From: Actinomyces lilanjuaniae
GTDB lineage: Bacteria; Actinomycetota; Actinomycetes; Actinomycetales; Actinomycetaceae
DNA: 64,000 nucleotides
Direction of reading: 5' to 3'
NCBI RefSeq assembly: GCF_003606385.1
Contig: NZ_CP032514.1
Span: forward strand, 558,001 to 622,000
In this document: piece by piece, positions 56,879-64,000 of the stretch
Position numbering within the stretch: the first letter of the stretch is position 1
Layout of the letters: every line of letters begins with the position of its first letter
Translations under genes and position numbers: made by a program
The notes under the pieces: model-generated
Told to the model about the DNA's origin: nothing
The model's database searches: none
Seen by the model: the letters and a program-made list of their open reading frames with translations, nothing else

Positions 56879-57819
56879 CACAGGCTCCCTGCTGCGTGCC
56901 GGGGGCGCCAGGAGGCGCCGCCCGGTGAGGCGGCTGCGCGGACCTGGCGCCCGGGATCCTGTGCCGCCTGTGCCTGCGTGCCGGGGGCGGCAGGTGCGTT
57001 TGTGCCGGGGGCGGGTGCGCTGGCCGCATGCGCGCCCGAGCGGCGCTCCACGGCCTGGTCCTGGGTGATGCGCCCGTCGGCCAGGCGGATGATGCGGCTG
57101 GTGGTGGCTGCGGCCTCCGGGTCGTGGGTGACCATGACCACGGTCTGTCCCAGGGTCTGGCAGGTCTGGGCCAGGACGTCCAGCAGCGCCGCCGAGGAGG
57201 CCGTGTCCAGGGCGCCGGTGGGCTCGTCGGCGAAGACCACTGCGGGGCGGCCGATAAGCGCCCGCGCCACCGCCACGCGCTGCTGCTGGCCGCCGGAGAG
57301 CTCGGAGGGGCGGTGCTCCAGCCGGTTCTCGATGCCCAGGACGGTCACCACGGCGTTGTACCAGTCCGTGTCGGGCTTGCGGTGGGCCAGGCGCAGGGGC
57401 AGCAGGATGTTCTCCTCCGCGCTGAGCGTGGGCAGCAGGTTGAAGGACTGGAAGACAAACCCCAGCTGGTCGCGCCGCAGCGTGGTCAGCTCCTGGTCCC
57501 TCATCGCGGTGATGTCGCGCCCGGCGATGAGGACTTGGCCCTGCGTGGGTGCGTCCAGCCCAGCCAGGCAGTGCAGGAGGGTGGACTTGCCCGACCCGGA
57601 GGCACCCATGATCGCCACGAACTGGCCCCGCTGCACGGCCAGGCTCACCTCGTCCAGGGCGATGACCTGGGCCTCCCCGCTGCCGTAGACCCGGGTCAGG
57701 CCCCGGGCCTCCACCACGGTCTCACCGCGCCGACCAGCATGGCCGGGCACGGCAGGAGCCTGCGGCTGAGGGCCGACACCCCCGTACGACCCCGCCTGGA
57801 ATCCTGTAGCGACTGACAT
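56878..57819 (-). CDS. LolD/MacB-type ABC transporter ATPase
   Basis: 313 residues: about 35 variable N-terminal residues, then a compact ATPase with Walker A IMGASGSGKSTLLHCLAGLD, Q-loop FVFQSFNLLPTLSAEENI, signature LSGGQQQRVAVARALIGRPA, Walker B VVFADEPTGALDTASSAALL and switch His MVTHDPEAAATTSRIIRLAD; a Pro/Ala-rich C-terminal tail of about 55 residues follows. It is the only ATPase for three downstream permeases, so it must serve several or all. Such modules (BceA, MacB, LolD relatives) commonly confer resistance to envelope-active peptides. Promoter not identified. Confidence 0.93.
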   Translation of the reverse strand: MSVATGFQAGSYGGVGPQPQAPAVPGHAGRRGETVVEARGLTRVYGSGEAQVIALDEVSLAVQRGQFVAIMGASGSGKSTLLHCLAGLDAPTQGQVLIAGRDITAMRDQELTTLRRDQLGFVFQSFNLLPTLSAEENILLPLRLAHRKPDTDWYNAVVTVLGIENRLEHRPSELSGGQQQRVAVARALIGRPAVVFADEPTGALDTASSAALLDVLAQTCQTLGQTVVMVTHDPEAAATTSRIIRLADGRITQDQAVERRSGAHAASAPAPGTNAPAAPGTQAQAAQDPGRQVRAAASPGGASWRPRHAAGSL

Positions 57820-57956
57820 CGCCCTGCCTTTCTCTTGGTCTTCTCTTGGGACATCTGCACGGACATCTCGCCGGACGCCTCTGGCCCGGTGCCCTCAACG
57901 CTAGGACTCCCCTCCCGACCTGCCTATGAGCCAAAGGAACGGATTGTCTGCCCGGT

Positions 57957-57974
57957 CTCCTCCTTTGGGAGGAG
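57957..57974. promoter_or_regulatory. Inverted repeat in the ABC/folP divergent region
   Basis: CTCCTCC-TTTG-GGAGGAG, perfect 7-bp arms, roughly midway between the divergent ATPase and folP genes. Possible operator for the efflux operon. Confidence 0.35.
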
Positions 57975-58048
57975 CTCTCCCGGGCTCGCGACGGGCTGAA
58001 AACGCCGTGGTGCGCCCATGGGGGCGGAGCACCCGTTAGCCTGGGTCC

Positions 58049-58926
58049 GTGACCTCTCTGACCACTCTGACGAGGCTGACCGCCCCGGCTCCGGCGCCTC
58101 TGCCGGACACGCTTGCGGCTGGTCGGCCCCTCCTCATGGGCGTGGTCAACGTGACCCCGGACTCCTTCTCTGACGGCGGCTGCTGGGCCACCACAGAGAC
58201 GGCCCTGGCCCGTGCCCGCGAGCTGCTGGCCCAGGGGCCGACCTGCTGGACGTCGGCGGGGAGTCCACCCGGCCGGGCGCGGCACCGGTGACGGTGGAGG
58301 AGGAGATGGGCCGGGTCCTGCCGGTGGTGCGTGAGCTGGCCGGGCAGGGGGCTGTCGTCTCGGTGGACACGGTCCACGCCTCGACCGCTGAGGCGGCGCT
58401 CCAGGCCGGTGCGCTCATCGTCAATGACGTCTCCGGGGGGCTGGCCGATCCTGCCATGCACCGCCTGGTGGCGCAGACGGGTGTGGTCTACGTGTGCCAG
58501 CACTGGCGTGGCGACCCCCAGACCATGGACCGGCTGACCAGCTACCCGGACGGGGTCCTGGAGGGAGTGGCTGCCGAACTGCGGGAGCGCCTGGACGATC
58601 TCGACGCCGCGGGTGCGCGCCGCAGCCAGGTCGTGGTGGACCCGGGCCTGGGCTTCGCCAAGACTCACACCCAGTCCTGGCAGCTCCTGGCAGGCACCGC
58701 GCGCCTGGTGGCCGAGCTGGACCAGCCCCTGCTGGTCGGGGCCTCGCGCAAGCGCTTCCTGACGATGGCGGCACCAGAGGGTGCCACGCCCCTCCAGCGT
58801 GACGCCGTCACCGCCGCAACCACAGCCCTGGCCGCTGCCGCTGGCGCCTGGGCTGTGCGAGTCCATGAGGTCCCGGCCAACCGGGACGCCCTCCGTACCG
58901 CCTCCCTGTGGAAGGAATACCAGTGA
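58049..58926 (+). pseudogene. folP: Dihydropteroate synthase (one-base deletion)
   Basis: Condenses p-aminobenzoate with the pterin pyrophosphate; the target of sulfonamides. Intended length 292. GTG at 58049 has no ribosome site, but TAGCCT lies six bases upstream, suggesting a leaderless transcript. First frame: LLMGVVNVTPDSFSDGGCWA. After a missing G in a G run at 58234-58237 the second frame continues ADLLDVGGESTRPGA, then VSVDTVHASTAEAAL, IVNDVSGGLADPAMH, VVDPGLGFAKTHTQSW and LVGASRKRFL. All family motifs are present and the folate pathway is complete otherwise, so the break is probably a sequencing error. Overlaps folBK by GTGA. Confidence 0.85.
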
Positions 58927-61130
58927 GTACCACTGTCACAGCCACCACCGACCGGATCCGCCTGGTCGGGCTGTCCGCCCGCGGGCACCACGGCGTCCTG
59001 CCCTTTGAACGTGAGGAGGGCCAGCTCTTCACCGTCGACCTCGTCCTGGACCTGGGGGAGCGCGGCACGGCCGTGGCGGCAGTGACCGACAGCCTGGACG
59101 ACGCCGTGGACTACGCCGCTGTGGCCACGACCGTGGTCACCGTGATCGAGGGGGAGCCGGTCAGCCTGCTAGAGACCCTGGCGGACCGTGTCGCGGAGAA
59201 GGTCCTCGGCGTGCCCCGGGTGCTTGCCGTCGAGGTGACCGTGCACAAGCCCCAGGCGCCGCTGGACGTGGCCTTTGAGGATGTCTCCGTCACGATCCAC
59301 CGTGTGGCTGACGACGCGGTGGTCCAGGGTGGTCCCAGTGTGACCCAGGCGGCGTGGGCGGCCTCCGGCGCCCCGGCGGCTTCAGCGGCGCAGGTCGGCC
59401 CCAGTCAGGAGGCTGCCTCTGGGCCCACCTGGGCGGGTGCTGACCAGGTCGTGCCTACGTCCGAGGCCACGGCCAGTGAGGTGGTGGCGGAGGTGCCGGG
59501 TGAGGCTGCGGTCCTTGGGGCGCAGGCAGCGCCTGCTGACCCCTGGGCGCCTGATCCCTGGATCCGCGACACCGCTGACGACACCGCCAACGACACCGTC
59601 GACGACACCGCTGACGACCCTGTTAACGGTGCTGCGCAGGAGGCCTCGCAGGAGACGGCGCAGGAGACGGCGCAGCCGTTCCCGGAGAGGGGCCAGGAGG
59701 GGGACGAGGACCTGTCCACTGCCGCCCTGGCGGTCCAGCCCCCGGCCGAGGGGCGGCACGCCTCCTCGTCCTCGGCGAGTCCTGCCTCCCACGGTGAGGT
59801 AGCGGCTGGTACGGATCTGCCCGGCCCTTCCGGGCTCGGTCTTCCGCCCTCCTCTAGTCTGTCCCCCTCTGCTGTGTCCCCGGCTGTGCCGTCCTCGCCC
59901 CTGTCCCCGTCTGCCGCCTTCACTCAGGCCGTGCCAGTGGCCGAGGGCGTCGTGCCCCTGGGCGGTGCCCTCGGCCAGGAGGATGCCGCTGCCCAGGAGA
60001 CCCTGGAGGCTGCCGGGAGGCTGGCTCAGGACGAGCCAGCCGACTCCGTCTTCCATACTGCCCAGGACGCTACGGTGCAAGAACCTGGCGGCCCGGTGGT
60101 CACCTCCCCGGAGCAGACGGTCCTAGCCTCACCCGCTCCCCTCCCCGTGACTGAGACTGAGGCGGTTTCCGCCGGAGCGGCTGGCGGGGCGGCTGACCCG
60201 CTGGAAGAGCTGCCTGGGCGCCCGGTGGGGGTGGTCTTCGCGCTGGGTGCCAACGTGGGTCACCTGCTGGACACCCTGCGCCAGGCGGTGCACACTCTGC
60301 GCCGCACCGAGGGGATCCAGGTCATGCAGGTAGCTCCGCTGGCGCGTAGCGTCGCCGCCGTGCCGGAGGGCAGTGAGCCTCAGCCTGATTTTCTCAACAC
60401 GGTGGTGACGGCGCTGACCACCCTGTCTGCCAGGCAGCTGCTGGAGGTGTGCCAGGGGCTGGAGCGCGACGCGGGCCGGGTGCGCACCACGCGCTGGGGG
60501 CCGCGCACCCTGGACGTGGACCTGGTGGCCCTGGAGGGTGTCTCCTCCGACGACCCCGGGCTGACGCTACCGCACCCCCACGCCCGTGAACGGGCCTTTG
60601 TCCTGGTTCCCTGGAGCCTGGCCGACCCCTTCGCTGAGCTAGGCGGGCAGCCGGTGTCCGAGCTGGCTGACTACGCCCCGGACCGCTCCGGGCTGCGCTG
60701 GCTCGCCTTCGACTGGCTGGACACCGACAACATCCCTGACAGGCCCACCGGCCCCTACGTCGCGCCTCCGGTCGCCCAGGAGGAGCCTGCACCCGCAGAG
60801 CCCGTCTACGGGGCCACGCGGGATGAGAGCCGCGTCGTGGACGAGGGGCTGGCCGCCGAGTACCTGGCTGGGCAGGACGCCCCGGCGCCGTCCGCACCAC
60901 CTCTACCGCGACAGCCGCAGTCCCTGAAGCAGGCGCCGGAGGGGGACCTGTCGTCACCGCAGGCGCATGAGCCCGCCGAGGTGGTCCTGGAGGACCACGC
61001 CTCTGACGTCGGCAGCCTGTCCTCGGGACCGACAGAGGGACAGGACCCCTGGGAGGCTCCTCTGCAGTGGAACGAGGTCATCGGAGGCGGCGGACCTGAC
61101 CAGGACGCAGCTCCTCGTCCCGGTATCTGA
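58923..61130 (+). CDS. folBK: Fused dihydroneopterin aldolase and HPPK with long linker
   Basis: Bifunctional folate enzyme of 735 residues. GTG at 58923 overlaps the folP stop, with GGAAGGAAT upstream. FolB (about 1-125): RIRLVGLSARGHHGVLPFER, EGEPVSLLETLADRVAEKVL, VEVTVHKPQAPLDVAFEDVS. Linker about 126-430: Ala/Pro/Asp/Glu/Ser-rich low complexity, including DTADDTANDTVDDTADD. FolK (about 436-600): VVFALGANVGHLLDTLRQAV, PDFLNTVVTALTT, GRVRTTRWGPRTLDVDLVAL, LPHPHARERAFVLVPW. A further 135-residue disordered tail follows. Fusion of folB and folK is common in this group, but the linker and tail make it far longer than the two domains need. Confidence 0.93.
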   Translation: MSTTVTATTDRIRLVGLSARGHHGVLPFEREEGQLFTVDLVLDLGERGTAVAAVTDSLDDAVDYAAVATTVVTVIEGEPVSLLETLADRVAEKVLGVPRVLAVEVTVHKPQAPLDVAFEDVSVTIHRVADDAVVQGGPSVTQAAWAASGAPAASAAQVGPSQEAASGPTWAGADQVVPTSEATASEVVAEVPGEAAVLGAQAAPADPWAPDPWIRDTADDTANDTVDDTADDPVNGAAQEASQETAQETAQPFPERGQEGDEDLSTAALAVQPPAEGRHASSSSASPASHGEVAAGTDLPGPSGLGLPPSSSLSPSAVSPAVPSSPLSPSAAFTQAVPVAEGVVPLGGALGQEDAAAQETLEAAGRLAQDEPADSVFHTAQDATVQEPGGPVVTSPEQTVLASPAPLPVTETEAVSAGAAGGAADPLEELPGRPVGVVFALGANVGHLLDTLRQAVHTLRRTEGIQVMQVAPLARSVAAVPEGSEPQPDFLNTVVTALTTLSARQLLEVCQGLERDAGRVRTTRWGPRTLDVDLVALEGVSSDDPGLTLPHPHARERAFVLVPWSLADPFAELGGQPVSELADYAPDRSGLRWLAFDWLDTDNIPDRPTGPYVAPPVAQEEPAPAEPVYGATRDESRVVDEGLAAEYLAGQDAPAPSAPPLPRQPQSLKQAPEGDLSSPQAHEPAEVVLEDHASDVGSLSSGPTEGQDPWEAPLQWNEVIGGGGPDQDAAPRPGI

Positions 61131-61616
61131 TGCGCCGTGTCCGTCGGACCAGCGCCCTGGCGGTGTTCCTTGCCGCAGCAGTGGCAGGATGGGCGCTCAG
61201 CGACCTGGTGCTGCGGCACCGGGGATCGGTCCCTGTCCTGACCCCGTGGGGGGCGGTGGCTGCCCTGGTCATCTCCGGGGCGGTCCTGGTATGCGGCCTG
61301 GCTGTACGGCGGCTGCGCTCGCGGGAGCGGACCTGGATGACGCCGACCGCAGCGGCGACGACCGCCGCGGCGGCGCAGGCCTCGGCACTTGTGGGCGCGG
61401 TCGTGGGCGGTGTCTATGCCGGGCAGCTCCTCCTGGCGCTGCTGTCCCCTCATCCCGGCAATGAGCCACCTGGCCTGGATGGCGGCAGCCTGCCTCCTGG
61501 CCTGCCTCCTGTGGTCCGTGGTAGGTTTTCTGGTCGAGCACTGGTGCGTCATCTCCGATGACGACGACGATGCCCAGGGGAGCGGTCCACCGCCCCCTAG
61601 TGGTGCTGCGGCATAG
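61130..61616 (+). CDS. DUF3180 family membrane protein (one inserted base)
   Basis: Four-helix small membrane protein that usually follows folK in actinobacteria. ATG at 61130 overlaps the folBK stop (TGATG). Intended length about 161: helices at ALAVFLAAAVAGWALSDLVL, WGAVAALVISGAVLVCGLAV, AAAAQASALVGAVVGGVYAG and, in another frame, MSHLAWMAAACLLACLLWSV, ending in an acidic tail ISDDDDDAQ. One extra C in CCCC near 61448 shifts the frame; removing it restores LLSLIPAMSHLAW. Function unknown. Confidence 0.8.
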
Positions 61617-61699
61617 TGCCTGGGCTGCCCGGGCTCTTGTGCGCTGCGGCGTCCGTCGCTGCACCGGCAGTCAGCGACTAGTCTGATGTCAGGAGAGTG

Positions 61700-62194
61700 A
61701 TGAGCAGCGCGGCTGGTGCCTCCCTGGCGCCGTGGGACGTCGTCTTCGAGCCGGTCTCGCCACGGCTGGTGACTGCCCGGCTGGTGGTCAACAGTGCTGT
61801 TGACGCCGTGGTCCTGGTGGCTGCTACGGTGCTTGCGGTCCTGGTCAGTCCCTGGCTGGCTGGTCTGGCCGCTGTTGCCGTGGCGCTGGCCGCCTGGGAG
61901 GCGTGGCTGATCCCGCGCCAGGTCCGTGCCCTGGGATACGCCCTGGAGGAGGACCACCTCCTGTGGCGGCGGGGAGTGATGTTCCGCCGGGTGTCGGTCA
62001 TCCCCTACGGGAGGATGCAGCTTGTCGAGGTCTCCCAGGGACCTCTGGCGGCTCGGCTGGGTATTGCCGAGGTCAGGCTCCACACGGCCTCCGCCTCCAC
62101 CGACGCCACGATCAACGGGCTGCCGCTGGCCCAGGCTGAGCGCCTGCGCCAGGTCCTGTCTGAGCGGGGCGAGGAGAGGATGGCGGGGCTGTGA
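61700..62194 (+). CDS. PH (bPH2) domain membrane protein, YdbS-like
   Basis: 164 residues from ATG at 61700 (GTG at 61697 is one codon earlier) after AGGAG. Two membrane helices (about 30-75), then a bacterial PH domain: YALEEDHLLWRRGVMFRRVS, VIPYGRMQLVEVSQGPLAAR, ATINGLPLAQAERLRQVL. It is the first of a coupled pair like B. subtilis ydbS-ydbT; the next start overlaps its stop (GTGA). Role unknown; ydbST is linked to envelope-active compounds in Bacillus. Confidence 0.88.
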   Translation: MSSAAGASLAPWDVVFEPVSPRLVTARLVVNSAVDAVVLVAATVLAVLVSPWLAGLAAVAVALAAWEAWLIPRQVRALGYALEEDHLLWRRGVMFRRVSVIPYGRMQLVEVSQGPLAARLGIAEVRLHTASASTDATINGLPLAQAERLRQVLSERGEERMAGL

Positions 62195-63963
62195 TCTCCC
62201 CCATGACCACCACCGCTCGGGAAGTGGGAGACGTCGGAGCCCGGTCCCCGGGCCGGGGCGGCGCAGCGGCTGCCGAGCCGCGTGACGTGGTCTGGCACCG
62301 GGTCTCCGTGGTGACGCCCTTCCTGGAGGGCTGGAAGACCGTGACCGGTGTGCTCGCGGTGATCCTCGTGCGCAACATTGAGGAGACGCTGGCGGCCTAC
62401 CGCTACCTCAGGGAGCACGGAACGGTGCTGCGCGGGCCGTTTCCCTACCTTCTCGCCGTGATCGCGCTCCTGCTGCTGGGCTGGGCGGTGCTCGGCCTGG
62501 TGTCGTGGTGGCGCCGCTCCTACGCGGTGGACGCCGACGGCGTCTACCTGCGCAGCGGGATCCTGGTGCGTCGGCTACGCGTGGCTCGTCTGAGCCGTAT
62601 CCAGTCGGTGAGCACCGTCTACCCGCTGCTGGGGCGGCTGCTGGGACTGGGCCGCCTCACGGTGGAGGTGGCAGGCGGGCGGGGGAGCCGGGTCGTCATC
62701 TCCTTCCTGCGTGCCAGGGAGCTCAGCGCCCTGCGGGACCAGATCCGCCGTCTCACCGAGGCCGGTCCTCCTCCCGGAGACCACCCGGAACAGCTCTCCG
62801 GGGACGTGTCCGCCGGGCAAGCCGCCTCCGGGGTCGGCACTACCGGCCTGCACCAGCAGCCACCCGCCCAGGCCCGGGTGCAGGAGGTGCGCGGGGCAAG
62901 GGCCTCACGGCAGGGAGCCTCCGGCGGGGACCGCCGTGACGACCAGGTGCGGGGCAGCCACCGGGACAACCAGGAGCAGTTTCTCTACGAGGTGGGTACG
63001 GGCGTCCTCATCGGGTCGATCCTGCGCAGTGTCGCGGCAGTGGGGGTGGTGCTGGGAGCGGTCTCCTACGCTGCGGTTGTCCTCGCGCTTGTCGTTCTTG
63101 ACGGAACCGAGCTGACCCTGGCGCTGCTGCTCAACCTGTGGGGGATGCTCGCCTTTCCTGTTATCTGCTGGTCCTATGCCTGGCAGCGTCTCACCCGGGG
63201 GTGGCGCTTCCGTGCCCTGGCGACCCCGCAGGGCATCCGCATGCGCTACGGCCTGACCTCTGAGACTACGCGGACACTGCCTCCCGGGCGCGTCCACGCC
63301 GTGAGCCTGGCCCAGCCGCTCCTGTGGCGGCGGAAGGACTGGTGGACGGTGGAGACCTCCGTAGCCGGCATGGAGGAGGCAGGGGAGGCCGGCTCCTCCA
63401 GGCTGGTCTCGGAGAGCCGCCTGCTTCCCGTCGGGAGCCGGCAGACCGCTCTGCTCGCCCTGGGCATGGTCGTCCCCGACCTGGGGCTGACGGGCTGTCC
63501 CCCCACCCTGGTCGATGGCGTGCTGAGCGGACGCGATGACGACGGCGTGGGGGACACCTCCTCCCCGGTCGGGGCGCCTGGGCGTGGCCTCATCCGGGTA
63601 CCCCGGCGCGCGCGGCTGTTCTCGCCCCTGGCGTGGCGGCGCGACGCGGTGGCCCTGACCGAGACCTGCGTTCTTATCCGGGGCGCGCGCTGGACGCGCA
63701 GGGTCAGCGTCGTCCCTTATGAGCGTGTCCAGTCGATCAGGATCACGCAGGGGTCCTGGGCACGGCGGTGGGGCCTGGCGGGTCTTCGCCTGGACATGGT
63801 CTCCACCAGCGTCACCACCTCGGTCGGCAACCTGGCACTCAGCGACGCCACCGCGCTGGCACAGGAGGTCTCCCTGCGTGCGCTGCGGCGTCGCAGGGCG
63901 GAGGAGGCGGAGCGCTGGATGGAGCGGGCTGCCCGGATGCTACCGGGAGGGGGCCAGGCGTGA
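62191..63963 (+). CDS. PH (bPH2) domain membrane protein, YdbT-like
   Basis: 590 residues from GTG at 62191. Two or more bPH2 repeats alternate with membrane helix pairs: YAVDADGVYLRSGILVRRLR with VARLSRIQSVSTVYPLLGRL, then a hydrophilic Gln/Gly/Arg-rich insert (about 195-260), further helices, FRALATPQGIRMRYGLTSET, and a last copy AVALTETCVLIRGARWTRRV with VVPYERVQSIRITQGSWARR. Partner of the preceding small PH protein. The hydrophilic insert is unusual for the family. Confidence 0.88.
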   Translation: MISPMTTTAREVGDVGARSPGRGGAAAAEPRDVVWHRVSVVTPFLEGWKTVTGVLAVILVRNIEETLAAYRYLREHGTVLRGPFPYLLAVIALLLLGWAVLGLVSWWRRSYAVDADGVYLRSGILVRRLRVARLSRIQSVSTVYPLLGRLLGLGRLTVEVAGGRGSRVVISFLRARELSALRDQIRRLTEAGPPPGDHPEQLSGDVSAGQAASGVGTTGLHQQPPAQARVQEVRGARASRQGASGGDRRDDQVRGSHRDNQEQFLYEVGTGVLIGSILRSVAAVGVVLGAVSYAAVVLALVVLDGTELTLALLLNLWGMLAFPVICWSYAWQRLTRGWRFRALATPQGIRMRYGLTSETTRTLPPGRVHAVSLAQPLLWRRKDWWTVETSVAGMEEAGEAGSSRLVSESRLLPVGSRQTALLALGMVVPDLGLTGCPPTLVDGVLSGRDDDGVGDTSSPVGAPGRGLIRVPRRARLFSPLAWRRDAVALTETCVLIRGARWTRRVSVVPYERVQSIRITQGSWARRWGLAGLRLDMVSTSVTTSVGNLALSDATALAQEVSLRALRRRRAEEAERWMERAARMLPGGGQA

Positions 63964-63975
63964 GACGATCGTGGC

Positions 63976-64000
63976 ATGACGGTGGACATGACGACAGGTA
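63976..64000 (+). CDS. Start of a further gene (partial)
   Basis: ATG at 63976, 12 bases after the previous stop, opens a frame (MTVDMTTG) that continues beyond the window. Too short to identify; spacing fits an operon. Confidence 0.3.

Overview
This is a high-GC actinobacterial chromosome segment. Many genes start with GTG, neighbouring genes often overlap by four bases (GTGA or ATGA), and the proteins (ClpC, FtsH, an FolB-FolK fusion, TgpA, NlpC/P60 proteins, a LAxTG-type sorting signal) and gene order fit Actinomyces or a close relative in the Actinomycetaceae. I see no tRNA, rRNA, CRISPR array or insertion sequence.

Layout. 1-2.2 kb: betA (cut by the window edge) and betB, choline to glycine betaine, minus strand. 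2.7-5.6 kb: clpC behind HspR-like and ClgR-like operator candidates. 5.8-10.7 kb: a short pel-like exopolysaccharide operon (pelG, pelF, a GHL15-like glycoside hydrolase). 11-13.8 kb: ppdK. 13.9-19.2 kb: moxR, DUF58 and transglutaminase operon. 19.3-20.7 kb: a protein with a RAMA-like C-terminal domain. 20.9-25.6 kb (minus): metY-metX, then two small unknown genes and a frameshifted alpha/beta hydrolase behind their own promoter. 26.4-34.2 kb: an NlpC/P60 coiled-coil hydrolase, ppa, a PBP4-type carboxypeptidase, hpt and two paralogous secreted NlpC-like proteins, one with an LARTG wall-sorting signal. 34.6-37.3 kb: ftsH-folE. 58-61.6 kb: folP, folBK and a DUF3180 membrane protein, then two PH-domain membrane proteins to the end.

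The most notable region is about 37.3-57.8 kb. It sits between folE and folP, genes that are usually adjacent in actinobacteria, and looks like an inserted island. It encodes a 67-residue precursor of a CSalphabeta defensin resembling actifensin (Actinomyces ruminicola) and fungal plectasin. Next to it is a second mini-gene that keeps only the leader and stops where the mature peptide should start. Downstream is a tightly coupled operon: an unknown 403-residue protein, a small acidic protein, a MauE-thioredoxin fusion (probably disulfide formation), an ABC exporter, an S9 prolyl-oligopeptidase-like protease, a small unknown protein and a secreted S8 subtilase. The island also carries a two-component system with a small secreted two-cysteine peptide, and one LolD-type ATPase with three tandem FtsX/MacB-type permeases that are immunity or efflux candidates. 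The expected logic is synthesis of a leader-bearing defensin, oxidative folding, export, leader removal, and sensing plus self-protection.

Caution: at least eight genes contain single-base indels, mostly in G or C runs (metY, hydrolase, dacB, LARTG protein, S9 protease, ABC exporter, folP, DUF3180). The same pattern in essential genes suggests base-calling or assembly error rather than true pseudogenes.
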